A stretch of 64,000 nt of DNA from the NCBI RefSeq assembly GCF_009765905.1, contig NZ_LMUO01000015.1, positions 1,212,575 to 1,276,574 of the forward strand. Direction: 5' to 3'. Shown here in pieces: positions 36,295-45,729 of this stretch; positions within the stretch are counted from its first letter, which is position 1, and each line of letters starts with the position of its first letter. Below the pieces are notes generated by a model. The model made no database searches. It was not told the origin of the DNA and was given only the letters and a program-made list of their open reading frames with translations. Made by a program: the position numbers and the translations under genes. Source of the stretch: Mucilaginibacter sp. L196 (GTDB lineage Bacteria > Bacteroidota > Bacteroidia > Sphingobacteriales > Sphingobacteriaceae).

Positions 36295-37380
36295 TTAACG
36301 ATACTGAATACGATATTTAAATCGCGTCCATAGGTATCGGTATTTATCGAGCAGTAAACCAATTCCACAGCATATCACCAATACCCCAAAAATGACTTGC
36401 CATAAATCTCCGATTAGGACTCCATTAGTCGTATTAAACGCCGCATTCCACAGTATAATCAGCGGAAAATGCAATACATATAGTGGAAAAGTAAGTTCAG
36501 CACCGGCCCGCACAGCTTTATAAAAAAATTGATTTACCCCAGCTGAATGAAGTGGTAAAAACCAAAAACTTAGTGCAATGCTAAAGCCAATTATCCAGTC
36601 AGTAGAAAACTGATTGGCATATACCAATGGATATATGCCTAACTGCGCCGCAGGTACAATAACTTTTATTAAAATTGCTGTAATCAGTAATGTACAAAAT
36701 ACAATAATCCATCTAACTGAACTTTTAATGTTGATTCGGGGCGAAAGCTTATACGCAAAATACCCAAAAAGCCAGATAGGCATAAGTAATAGTATTTTAG
36801 GGCCCGCCACCACACAAGCCAATATTCCGGGAACATAGGATTTAAATCCTCCAGACCGGTAATAAAACAAACCGAATATTATGTAATACCAAAATTCGTA
36901 ACTTAAAGACCACAATGGTGTATTTAAAGCTGGCGCTGCAGAATAAAACCATATCTCGTTGCAAAAAACACCCGAAATTATGTAGTGGCTGAATGATAAC
37001 CCTTTGACAAAAAATCCTAAAATATTGGGAAAATACATTTTTAGTATAAATTGTATAATTCCTGTTATAATTAGTGCTGGCAGTACAACTGAAACCAATT
37101 TACTTAACCGCACTATTAAGTAGTTATTGAGTGTACTTATTTTTCTGGATGTTGTATAAGCAATCACATATCCAGAAATTACAAAAAAAACTATAACTGC
37201 TAAGTGCGAAAGTTTATCTAGTATATGAGTTACATCGCCATTGGGGTATCTTAAAAAATACACATGATAAAAAAAAACTGTTAATGCCGCAATAATCCTG
37301 AGCATATCCAAATAAATACTTGACCAGCCGGGCAATTTCTTTGCCGGACTAGGGGTTGCCCCGACAAGTAATCGCTTCAT
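36295..37380 (-). CDS. Acyltransferase family 3 (OafA/YrhL type)
   Basis: The 361-aa membrane protein has about ten hydrophobic segments. The N-terminal part has YLDMLRIIAALTVFFYHVYFL with the conserved His, and FFVISGYVIAY. These enzymes O-acylate (usually acetylate) sugars of surface polysaccharides. It lies 43 bp before the Wzy gene in the direction of transcription. Confidence 0.82.
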   Translation of the reverse strand: MKRLLVGATPSPAKKLPGWSSIYLDMLRIIAALTVFFYHVYFLRYPNGDVTHILDKLSHLAVIVFFVISGYVIAYTTSRKISTLNNYLIVRLSKLVSVVLPALIITGIIQFILKMYFPNILGFFVKGLSFSHYIISGVFCNEIWFYSAAPALNTPLWSLSYEFWYYIIFGLFYYRSGGFKSYVPGILACVVAGPKILLLMPIWLFGYFAYKLSPRINIKSSVRWIIVFCTLLITAILIKVIVPAAQLGIYPLVYANQFSTDWIIGFSIALSFWFLPLHSAGVNQFFYKAVRAGAELTFPLYVLHFPLIILWNAAFNTTNGVLIGDLWQVIFGVLVICCGIGLLLDKYRYLWTRFKYRIQYR

Positions 37381-37512
37381 ATGATTTAATAAAATTATGG
37401 TGAATATAATTGAGTATTAATTTGTTCGCATACCACCTCCTGCCGTTGTAATATGGTTTAATGAGGCGCGTGAGCAATGATTGCTGCAAACATAACCTGC
37501 TATAAAAGTGGA

Positions 37513-39876
37513 TTAAAACCGGCTAAAGAACTGCATCATATTGGTTTTTAACATCAAATTATTTCCCCTTTTTACCCTGGAATAATAGTTATCGCTATAA
37601 TCATATCCATACTGTTTGCGGTCTACTCCGTTAAACACTATGTGCATGTTGCTAAATAGATTTTTTTTGTATAACGATTTAATAAAGGGCAATAAAGTTT
37701 TATAAGTATAAGCCTGGCGAACGACGTACAGAGTAATATCAGCAAACCTGGCAATCAATTTGGCATCTGTAACCAAATTAACAGGCGGCGTGTCCACAAT
37801 AATATCATCGTAATTTTTCAGAAGAAAGGTAAATAAAATGTCCATTGATGCGCTTTGCAGAAGTTCGGATGGGTTGTTAACGAACATCCCCGAACTGATA
37901 ACATGTAAGTTATTATCATGTTCAGACACCTGAATAATATCTTCTATGCTGGATTTACCCTTTAAATAATCTGTTAACCCGGGAGATCGTTCAGACATAC
38001 CAAACACCTTAGAAATTTGAGGTTTTCTAAAATCCATTTCCAAAACAATTACTTTTTTCCCTGAAACCGCAAAAGTACAGCCCAGGTTGCTGCTAATAAA
38101 ACTTTTACCCTCATTAGCAATACTTGACGTAACCATTATCACTGAACCTTTATTTATATGGGTTCTTTTTGAATTTAAATTTGTTCGTAAATCTCTAAGT
38201 TCCTCGGTTATACCAAAACACCCATCATTAAAATTAACCAGCGATGGTGTCAAATAAGTTTTGGATATTTCACCTAATATTTCAATTTCGAGTTCTCGCT
38301 CAACCTGATCCAGGTCGATAACGCGGTTAGTCCATGTGATTCTACCGTAAATAATACCTGTAGGTAAAACTACACCAATCAAAATAAGTATTATACCAAA
38401 CATCATTCTAGACGACTTTGGCGCCCCTGCATAAGCGTAGTCAACTATTCGGGCATCGGGCAAAATTGCAGCATAGTTAAGCCCAATTTCTTCTCTTTTT
38501 TGAACGAGATAGGTATAAAGATCTTCTCTGATTGATTGTTCTCTGGTTTTACTAATTAATTCCCGTTCCTGTTGGGGTACATTTTTTATAGAGGATTCAA
38601 AATTTGAACTATTATCATGAAGCTTACTTTTAGTAAGCAGCAACGATTGTTTTATGGATTGAATATTATTTGCAATTTCAACCTTTAGCGACTGAATGGC
38701 TCTGTTTATTGGATCAAAAGCCGGGTTACCTTCGGGTGTATTAGCCAGCATCTTTTCACGCTGTAAATCCAATTGAGAAAGTTTTTCTATTAAATCATTT
38801 AATGCCGGGTAATTAGGCCCTAATGATGCGGAAACCATTTGAATATTTTGCGACGAAACCAAATATTTGCTAATTCCGTTAATAATACTTAGTTGAACAT
38901 TTACATCATTTAGCTTGCTATCATTCGACTGTTCATTTTCAAGATAAATTTTCGATTGCGAAGACATGTCTGCGATCCCTTCGCTTTTTCTATAATTTTG
39001 AACTGCGATCTCAGAAGACGTTAAAGTACCTGAAAATGAGGCAATCCGACTATTTATAAAGTTAAGTGCCTTTTCCGTTAGTTGATTTTTTTCGTCAAGA
39101 TTATTTTGATTATAAAGTTCAATTAAATGATTAAGAATAGTTTTACCCCTTTCGGGAATCTGATCTTTAATTGACAACTCGATTACGGGAACCAGTTTGT
39201 TTGGTAATTCTGCAACCAAAGCATCCTGATAGCCGTCGACTGTATTATTATAAGAGTTGACAACTATGGTAATTTGCTTTTTACTAAAATTATCATATCC
39301 TGCAGCCGGTGAAATTGTATATGTTCCTAATTTTAAACTAGTTAAATTTTGCCCAAATAAAAATTCTTTAGCTTGACCGCTAGGCTCTTCAATCTGAAAC
39401 ACCTTTCGATTTTTTATTTTGATTCTAAGTATTCCAGTTGTATCATCTCCGGGCAGGTTATACATATGGAAATTTACCGGACTATTATTATAAAGTTCTA
39501 GGGTTTTGAAATTATCTTTTACAAAATAACTAACTTGAAGATGCAGGTCTTTTACAACCTGGGTCATTAGTGTCCGCGACTTTAATTTCTCTAATTCATC
39601 TTCGGCTAAATTTGGTGTATTGTAAACCTCTAACTGCTCAAGCTGACTTTTAAAGCCCGGTTCTTTTACTTCATCCTTAATAATGATAGATGCTTTAATT
39701 GTGTATACTGGAGCAGTAAACTTGCTGTAAAAAAACAAACAGACAAGCGAAATTGCGAAAAAGGCAATATATAAGGGCCAGTGATACAGGTATCTGCTTA
39801 CCACTTTCCGAAAGTCATCCTTCGGATTAAGTGGAGCATACGGCGTTGACGAAAAATCTGATAATTGTGCGCACAT
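37513..39876 (-). CDS. Polysaccharide copolymerase / tyrosine autokinase (Wzc-like)
   Basis: The 787-aa protein has an N-terminal Wzz domain with a first membrane helix (about 30-55), a long coiled-coil periplasmic region, a second helix (IILILIGVVLPTGIIYG, near 500) and a BY-kinase domain. The Walker A-type loop is NEGKS at 588-592, the A' motif follows as LEMDFRKPQ, and Walker B is IIVDTPPV. The tail carries tyrosines for autophosphorylation (YGYDYSDNYYSR). It controls chain length and export together with the Wza homologue encoded upstream in the operon. Confidence 0.92.
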   Translation of the reverse strand: MCAQLSDFSSTPYAPLNPKDDFRKVVSRYLYHWPLYIAFFAISLVCLFFYSKFTAPVYTIKASIIIKDEVKEPGFKSQLEQLEVYNTPNLAEDELEKLKSRTLMTQVVKDLHLQVSYFVKDNFKTLELYNNSPVNFHMYNLPGDDTTGILRIKIKNRKVFQIEEPSGQAKEFLFGQNLTSLKLGTYTISPAAGYDNFSKKQITIVVNSYNNTVDGYQDALVAELPNKLVPVIELSIKDQIPERGKTILNHLIELYNQNNLDEKNQLTEKALNFINSRIASFSGTLTSSEIAVQNYRKSEGIADMSSQSKIYLENEQSNDSKLNDVNVQLSIINGISKYLVSSQNIQMVSASLGPNYPALNDLIEKLSQLDLQREKMLANTPEGNPAFDPINRAIQSLKVEIANNIQSIKQSLLLTKSKLHDNSSNFESSIKNVPQQERELISKTREQSIREDLYTYLVQKREEIGLNYAAILPDARIVDYAYAGAPKSSRMMFGIILILIGVVLPTGIIYGRITWTNRVIDLDQVERELEIEILGEISKTYLTPSLVNFNDGCFGITEELRDLRTNLNSKRTHINKGSVIMVTSSIANEGKSFISSNLGCTFAVSGKKVIVLEMDFRKPQISKVFGMSERSPGLTDYLKGKSSIEDIIQVSEHDNNLHVISSGMFVNNPSELLQSASMDILFTFLLKNYDDIIVDTPPVNLVTDAKLIARFADITLYVVRQAYTYKTLLPFIKSLYKKNLFSNMHIVFNGVDRKQYGYDYSDNYYSRVKRGNNLMLKTNMMQFFSRF

Positions 39877-40095
39877 TTTAAACTTGTTTAATATTTTTTA
39901 TATCCCAAGAACTGCCTTACTCAACTTTTAACTACGCTCTTTAATTCAGATTAAAATCATGCTTCATCAATTAATAGACATTAAAATCTACTACTCTGAA
40001 TTAATCTCATAGATGTTGCCGGATAGCGTTATATAAGTTTCGTTTTAACCGAAACCCATTAAATAAAATATTATTGATATGACCTTTGGCTAAGT

Positions 40096-40644
40096 TTACC
40101 TATTGTGTTTAATGATCTTGGCTGGGACACCTGATACCACACAATTATCTGGAACATCAGAAATAACAACAGAATTCGGTGCGATAATTACATTGTTTCC
40201 AATGATTATTTTGCCGATTGCTTTGGCCCCTGGTCCGAAATAAACATCGTTTCCAATGGTTGGAACCGATTCAGGATCATTTTTTTGACCGATGACGACA
40301 CCGGGTTGAAGACTACAGTTACTACCCAAACGCGCATTGGAGTGAACAATTATAAAGCCTATGTGATATATTCTTAAACCGGGACCCACTGTATTCACCG
40401 GTAAGTTAATTTGAAGCTTAAATGATAATTTCCGATAAGCTATTAGCACAAAGAAATAACGAATCTTATTAATAATATTTCTTTTTTTATTGGTTAAGTA
40501 TTCTAACCTGCGTAAAGTCAATACAAATTTTTGAAGAAAATATTGTTCGGAAAAAAAAACACCGTGTAGCCGACTATACTTTTTATCATATCTTGCCAAG
40601 TCCGCAGCCCTATAAATAGCATATTCCTTTTTGGTGTCGAGCAT
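40096..40644 (-). CDS. Left-handed beta-helix acetyltransferase (CysE/sugar type)
   Basis: The 182-aa protein has an N-terminal helical half and a C-terminal hexapeptide-repeat half: LRIYHIGFIIVHSNARLGSNCSLQPGVVIG, VPTIGNDVYFGPGAKAIGKIIIG and NSVVISDVPDNCVVSGVPAKII. Similar proteins in capsule loci are annotated serine acetyltransferases but probably acetylate sugars. A true O-acetylserine role is worth remembering because a cysteine-like NRPS module is in the same operon. It starts 29 bp after the flippase. Confidence 0.78.
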   Translation of the reverse strand: MLDTKKEYAIYRAADLARYDKKYSRLHGVFFSEQYFLQKFVLTLRRLEYLTNKKRNIINKIRYFFVLIAYRKLSFKLQINLPVNTVGPGLRIYHIGFIIVHSNARLGSNCSLQPGVVIGQKNDPESVPTIGNDVYFGPGAKAIGKIIIGNNVIIAPNSVVISDVPDNCVVSGVPAKIIKHNR

Positions 40645-40673
40645 TGGTGATATTATTTAATTACCATAAGTAT

Positions 40674-42149
40674 CTATAAAGCGGCATTTATTCCTTTTGT
40701 CAGAAACTGAGTTACATTTTTGATATACACCGTTTCCTTCATCTTTAACACAAAGGCAAATAATATATATACCTGTACCCCTGCTAATAATTTGATCAGT
40801 AATTTTAAAAGCAAAGAGATTTGCGAAAAACTTAATACCTTATCCGTAATAACTGTAACCAAAAACACCAAAAAAGCGGCAAAAACATATTTGCCAATCC
40901 AACCTAGCTGATCAATTACGGATATATTTATTTTCTTTGAAAAAAACCATAAATAAGTCAGGTATTGAAAAACGGCCATAATCAAAGAACTTATGATTAC
41001 GTAAATAACACCATGACTTATGAATGCCAACACACATATTATTTCCAAAATAGAAAAACCAACCAGTATTTTACTGGATAGTGCGGCCTGTCCTTTAACT
41101 AATAAAACTTCTTTATATATAATGATAAAGGGATAAAACAATTTAACTATACAAAAAAACTCTAAAAATATGATAGACCCCTCCCACTTTTTGGTAAACA
41201 ATATAATGGTTAAATCTCTGGCATTGGAAAAGAGAATCGTCATTAAAGGAAATGTAATAAATGCTAATATTTGAATTGTTTTTTTTAGTACCTCAGAAAG
41301 TTGGTCATTATTGTCTTGAACTTTTGAAAATACAGGAAATGCCATTTTTAACACAACCCCCTCAACTACACTTGTTATTAATTCAGGCAACCTGCTCCCC
41401 CGGTGAAAAAGCCCCAGTTGGGTTTTATTGTAATACCGGCCTACAGCCATATTATTGAATTGCTGAATTACAAAAAAAACAATACTGCTAAATAAAATAG
41501 TGAGTCCGAAACTCAACATTGATTTTATCGATGAATAACTAAATTCCAGTTTTGGGCGCCAGGAAGAGCAATATAAGTATCCCAACAACATTATTAATTG
41601 GGATGTTAAAGTTGAAATTACCAGCGCCCAAACACCACTACCACTCATAGCCAGTATTATACCGACTATTCCGCCTAGCACAGAACCGAAAATATGAGAA
41701 TAAGATATCTTTTTAAATGCCAGATGTTTTCTCAACAAGGCACTGGGGGTTTGCCCTGCTGCATTAATGATAATGCCAATCGACATTATCCGCAAAACCA
41801 TTGTTAATTTAGGGGCATTAAAAAATATAGCCACCATTGGAGCAAATAGAATTATAACAAATACCATGACCATGCCCAAGACGATATTAATAAAGAATAT
41901 GGTATTAATTTGAACGCTGGAAAGGTCTTTTTTATGAATTAAAGACTTTTCAAACCCCCCATCCGTAATCGCTGCTGAAACACCGGAAAACACCATCGTT
42001 AGTGCCAGTAGGCCGTAATCTCCCGGGCTTAAAAGCCTTGCCAGGATTACGCCGACAATAAACTGAACAAATAGCATGGAAAATTGCTCGAGCATTGACC
42101 AAAGCGACCCATTGATTGCTTTGGATTTTAAATCGGATATATTTTCCAT
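40674..42149 (-). CDS. Lipid-linked repeat-unit flippase (Wzx/WzxC-like, MOP family)
   Basis: The 491-aa protein has about 14 hydrophobic segments, with the WzxC-type N-terminus (KSKAINGSLWSMLEQF followed by GVILARLLSPGDYGLLALTMVF). It should move undecaprenyl-linked repeats across the inner membrane before polymerisation. It is followed 29 bp later by the acetyltransferase. Confidence 0.87.
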   Translation of the reverse strand: MENISDLKSKAINGSLWSMLEQFSMLFVQFIVGVILARLLSPGDYGLLALTMVFSGVSAAITDGGFEKSLIHKKDLSSVQINTIFFINIVLGMVMVFVIILFAPMVAIFFNAPKLTMVLRIMSIGIIINAAGQTPSALLRKHLAFKKISYSHIFGSVLGGIVGIILAMSGSGVWALVISTLTSQLIMLLGYLYCSSWRPKLEFSYSSIKSMLSFGLTILFSSIVFFVIQQFNNMAVGRYYNKTQLGLFHRGSRLPELITSVVEGVVLKMAFPVFSKVQDNNDQLSEVLKKTIQILAFITFPLMTILFSNARDLTIILFTKKWEGSIIFLEFFCIVKLFYPFIIIYKEVLLVKGQAALSSKILVGFSILEIICVLAFISHGVIYVIISSLIMAVFQYLTYLWFFSKKINISVIDQLGWIGKYVFAAFLVFLVTVITDKVLSFSQISLLLKLLIKLLAGVQVYILFAFVLKMKETVYIKNVTQFLTKGINAAL

Positions 42150-42212
42150 TAAGTATTTTTACGTTTAATTACATACGAAAACCTCTGGACAATAATCTAG
42201 CATCAAGTACCA

Positions 42213-43175
42213 TCACCAATAACAGCCTTGTTCTACCTTATCAAAATCATTAGGAACTTCTTCGCTTAATGGTTTTACCCAATATTCATTCATGATTCGG
42301 GTTTTGTAATCAAGATAATTGTCCTCCCATCTCTTTCCCTTTATCCCAAAAAGTAACTGGGTGGCCCCACCCAGATGTATGGCTTTCTTCCCCAAACGTT
42401 TAACAAAGGCTGCAAGTGGCAGGCCATAAGCGCCGCAACCAATAATTGCAACATCAAATGATTCAGATACAATCTGATCTTTCATGTAATTTAAAGCATC
42501 AAACCAATTCTCAAATTGCGATTTATTATTACTGATTGTTTGTACAGCACGAATCGTTTTCAAGTCAAATTCCGGAAGTACCCGCTTATCGCTAAATAAA
42601 AAATCCCGGTTTTTATATTGAGCCTGAATACTCCGGTCATATGGGTGTATTACAAGCACCTTTTTCCCTTTTAAATGCTGGCTCCAAGGCTCATTATGAT
42701 TATAAGGCTCCAAATTAAGTAAGCCAACTTTCGAAGTACTTTTTAATTGTGAAGAGAATAATACTTCTTCTTTTAACCATGAGCCCAGTATGTCAATTTC
42801 ACACATATCATCCAACATCATTTCACTAAATCGTGCCAGCATATCTACATTCACTGGAAAAAATCCAGTTGAAGTGCCCATTGATTTTAGCGTTATGTCT
42901 TCCCATTTATAGGAGTCTATTTTCCCAAAAATGTAATCCGAATATTTTCGGAAACTTTTTTTTTGATTTATATAATTTAATACACAATTCAACTCTATTG
43001 AACCAAGCCGGGAGATCATTAAAGGCTCATTATCCAATAACCTATCAGCAATTAATTTTGAAGCATCTTCAACAAAAAAGTCAGTATAGGAGCTAGGTAG
43101 TTGTCCACGCAATTTATATTTAGCAGGTGAAATTTTCCTTGCCAATAGAAGTGACTTTTCGAAAATGTTGATCAT
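42213..43175 (-). CDS. Putative GT-D-fold glycosyltransferase (hypothetical)
   Basis: About 320 aa from ATG 43175. An N-terminal SRLGSIELNCVLNY recalls the S-R-(F/L)-G-x2-E motif of GT-D (DUF1792-like) enzymes. The C-terminal half carries KKVLVIHPYDRSIQAQY, FDVAIIGCGAYGLPLAAFVKRLG and AIHLGGATQLLFGIKGKRWED, a block I know from uncharacterised proteins of Bacteroidota polysaccharide loci. There is no signal peptide or membrane helix. Assignment to GT-D is by motif memory only; it could be another sugar-modifying enzyme. Confidence 0.55.
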   Translation of the reverse strand: MINIFEKSLLLARKISPAKYKLRGQLPSSYTDFFVEDASKLIADRLLDNEPLMISRLGSIELNCVLNYINQKKSFRKYSDYIFGKIDSYKWEDITLKSMGTSTGFFPVNVDMLARFSEMMLDDMCEIDILGSWLKEEVLFSSQLKSTSKVGLLNLEPYNHNEPWSQHLKGKKVLVIHPYDRSIQAQYKNRDFLFSDKRVLPEFDLKTIRAVQTISNNKSQFENWFDALNYMKDQIVSESFDVAIIGCGAYGLPLAAFVKRLGKKAIHLGGATQLLFGIKGKRWEDNYLDYKTRIMNEYWVKPLSEEVPNDFDKVEQGCYW

Positions 43176-43256
43176 AATTACACATTGGATTAACATGAAT
43201 ACCGGCTTCTTTTGCAGGCTACTAGAAAACCTTTATTCGCCGGGCGATACACCCTG

Positions 43257-44702
43257 TCAGAAATTATCGCGGGCACCCTCAAAATTCACATACCACTTTG
43301 GATGATTATCTATTTTAGGGATTTTATTATCAAAAGCTTTATTGTTACGAGTCTGAATACCTTTGAACATCACAACCCCTTGTCTAAGCGTTTGTGCACA
43401 GTCCAGTTGATTGTGGCAAATAAGATTTCCAGAACAAATACCCTGCAGGTACAACGCGTTGCCGTTTTTGACTAATACATTATTGTCAACAATTTCCCCT
43501 CTTAAACAATCTGTTAATTTTATTCCGATACCATCAGTTAGAATAATATTATTGTTGATGTTGTAATCATTTGAATAGCTTATGTCCATTCCGCGTATTT
43601 TAGTTTTATCCGGTACAGACCCTTTCAATGAGATAATATTTCGCTCAATGATCCATTTAGACTTTAATGGCTGTCCCCTACTCAGCGACTCGGCTATTGA
43701 AGGTCCGGATCCTAAAATTCCTGTAAAGCCATATCCGATGGTATGTATATAATTTCCTTTTATTAATAATCCAACTGTTCCTGCATTCTCAATACCGTAA
43801 TACACATTTGTTGAAGTATTCATATGCATATCCTTTATTTCATTATTGGAAATTTCACCATTTAAGGCATATCCACTTACGGAAATACAAGATGGAGCCG
43901 GCCCAGTTTGGATGGTTCCTACATCATAAAAAAGATTATGGGCGATAACGTAGTTTTTATATCTCAAACGTACGGGCTCGTACAAATGATTTTGTAACTC
44001 AATACCCATCCTGCCTATATGTGCAAAAACATTATCATCAATGCTAAGATGATTAATCATTGACTGAGTACCTTCGCTTATAACCTTAATACCATTTGCC
44101 TGGGTATTCCGGTTGGTAAACCGACATTTTTCAATTACGATATTGTCCATTGTATCATGAACCCCATAATTTGCTATTACTATTAAACCTTCGGTATCAT
44201 TCAGCGAGCTTTTCTTTGTTGATGAAAATTTAAGCCCGCTTAACACAACGTTTTTTAACGTTCCGCTTAATTCGATTATTTTGTTTCGGCTGCTTGTAAA
44301 AACAGTTCCCACATCGCCGATTATTTGAAAATTTTCCACATCATGTATCTGGATGTTGTTATCGATATGATAAACACCACCGTGACAATGCAGCACAACA
44401 TTATTTGCAATAAGAGACTGAATAAGGCTTGGGGTATTCGAAAATGACGCGCTATTTATATCAATATATTTATTTTTTTTGTGAGCTATATCTTTATCTG
44501 TTAACCGGTCATTGAAATTTCCTTTAGAGCTTTTTTTTAAGGATTCAACCTCTGATTTATTGAAATAATTAGATCGTAATTCTGAACTAAAGCGTGGCTC
44601 TGTTAAAACAATTCCCTTGGTTTCATTTTTTATGTTTTTCCCCGCTAATAATCCCAACCAAATAATAAACACGCAGGCACAATAGATCTTCGAAGGTACC
44701 AT
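43257..44702 (-). CDS. Exported right-handed beta-helix protein, paralogue B
   Basis: The 481-aa protein has an N-terminal hydrophobic signal (IYCACVFIIWLGLLAG), a charged linker of about 70 residues and a parallel beta-helix with N-rich turns. It shares the full core with the 27010-28392 product (NDTEG, NVYYGIENAGTV, YGFTGILGSGPSIAES, QPLK.KW.IE, the INNNIILTDG rung), but its linker is unrelated and it has no lipobox. It is within the operon, between wza and the GT-D-like gene. A periplasmic polysaccharide lyase, C5-epimerase or scaffold role is likely from fold; catalytic residues are not evident. Confidence 0.8.
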   Translation of the reverse strand: MVPSKIYCACVFIIWLGLLAGKNIKNETKGIVLTEPRFSSELRSNYFNKSEVESLKKSSKGNFNDRLTDKDIAHKKNKYIDINSASFSNTPSLIQSLIANNVVLHCHGGVYHIDNNIQIHDVENFQIIGDVGTVFTSSRNKIIELSGTLKNVVLSGLKFSSTKKSSLNDTEGLIVIANYGVHDTMDNIVIEKCRFTNRNTQANGIKVISEGTQSMINHLSIDDNVFAHIGRMGIELQNHLYEPVRLRYKNYVIAHNLFYDVGTIQTGPAPSCISVSGYALNGEISNNEIKDMHMNTSTNVYYGIENAGTVGLLIKGNYIHTIGYGFTGILGSGPSIAESLSRGQPLKSKWIIERNIISLKGSVPDKTKIRGMDISYSNDYNINNNIILTDGIGIKLTDCLRGEIVDNNVLVKNGNALYLQGICSGNLICHNQLDCAQTLRQGVVMFKGIQTRNNKAFDNKIPKIDNHPKWYVNFEGARDNF

Positions 44703-44805
44703 ATGCTCAATTTATCAATTATTAAAAAAAGAAATAACACTATAAAAGGAGTTATATAGTTAATTAATGCTATGACGTTTATGCCGCGATATAAATTGAT
44801 TCAAA

Positions 44806-45594
44806 CTATTTGTGAAAAACCAGGTAAGCCAATGTTATCATAGCGGTTATAGCAGAAACAAATAAAGCTGCATTGCGGCTACCTTGCGTTTCAATTGTTG
44901 ACACTTTAAGCCTTGCAGGCTGAACATATACAAGATCATTATTAGTTAGATAATAATAGCTTGATTTAAATATTTCCTTTGAAGTAAGATCAATCGGAAT
45001 AAATTCTTTGACGCCATTTCTTTCTGTGACCAGTAATACGTTTTGACGATCTGCTGTAATATTTAAATCGCCCGCCAGGCTCAATGCATCTGTTATTGTA
45101 ATTCGCTCGGCATTTACCGTATAAACGTTAGGGCGCATAACATCACCCAGAACAGAAACCTTAAAATTCAAAATTCTCACCGTTACAGTGGGCTCTTTCA
45201 GAGATACGACCAATTTTTTTACCAAAACTTCACTTAATTGTGTAGTAGTCATACCCGAAACTTTCAAGGTTTTAATCAATGGAAGTGTAATTTCCCCGTT
45301 TTGATTTACAAAATACCCAAATATTGGAGTACCTGAATTATTAACATTAACCTGGATATTGTTGTCAAAGATGGCAGATGTTTCCGGGGTCAAACTCGAA
45401 ATATTGATCGATAACTGATCTTCTGGCTGGATAACCGGTGATGTAAAATTGAGAGCTTCTGAGGTTATTTTCGACCTATCAACATCTTGAAAATAGGGAA
45501 TATGTTTATAAGACGCACAAGACGAAAAAACAAACAATAAACCTAAGAGGCTCCAACGATAGCAGTTAGTTACTAACAAATTTTGAGTCAACAT
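44806..45594 (-). CDS. Outer-membrane polysaccharide export protein (Wza-like)
   Basis: The 262-aa lipoprotein has signal LLGLLFVFSSC with the acylated Cys in FSSC, followed by YKHIPYFQDVD, the usual Bacteroidota Wza start. The poly_export domain (VIQPEDQLSINISSLTPE) and an SLBB domain (FKVSVLGDVMRPNVYTVNAERITITDALSLAG) follow, and there is a C-terminal hydrophobic helix. It forms the outer-membrane exit channel with the Wzc-like protein. Confidence 0.9.
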   Translation of the reverse strand: MLTQNLLVTNCYRWSLLGLLFVFSSCASYKHIPYFQDVDRSKITSEALNFTSPVIQPEDQLSINISSLTPETSAIFDNNIQVNVNNSGTPIFGYFVNQNGEITLPLIKTLKVSGMTTTQLSEVLVKKLVVSLKEPTVTVRILNFKVSVLGDVMRPNVYTVNAERITITDALSLAGDLNITADRQNVLLVTERNGVKEFIPIDLTSKEIFKSSYYYLTNNDLVYVQPARLKVSTIETQGSRNAALFVSAITAMITLAYLVFHK

Positions 45595-45729
45595 ATTAAA
45601 TATATTTTAGGGAAAGGCACTTAAAGAAATAATGTTGTAACTTCTTGAGTTACTACTAAATTATAAGCATAATGAGCTCACATTTAGCTTCTGAATTTAA
45701 CTTAAATCCTACTTTAGTTTACTTTGCTG

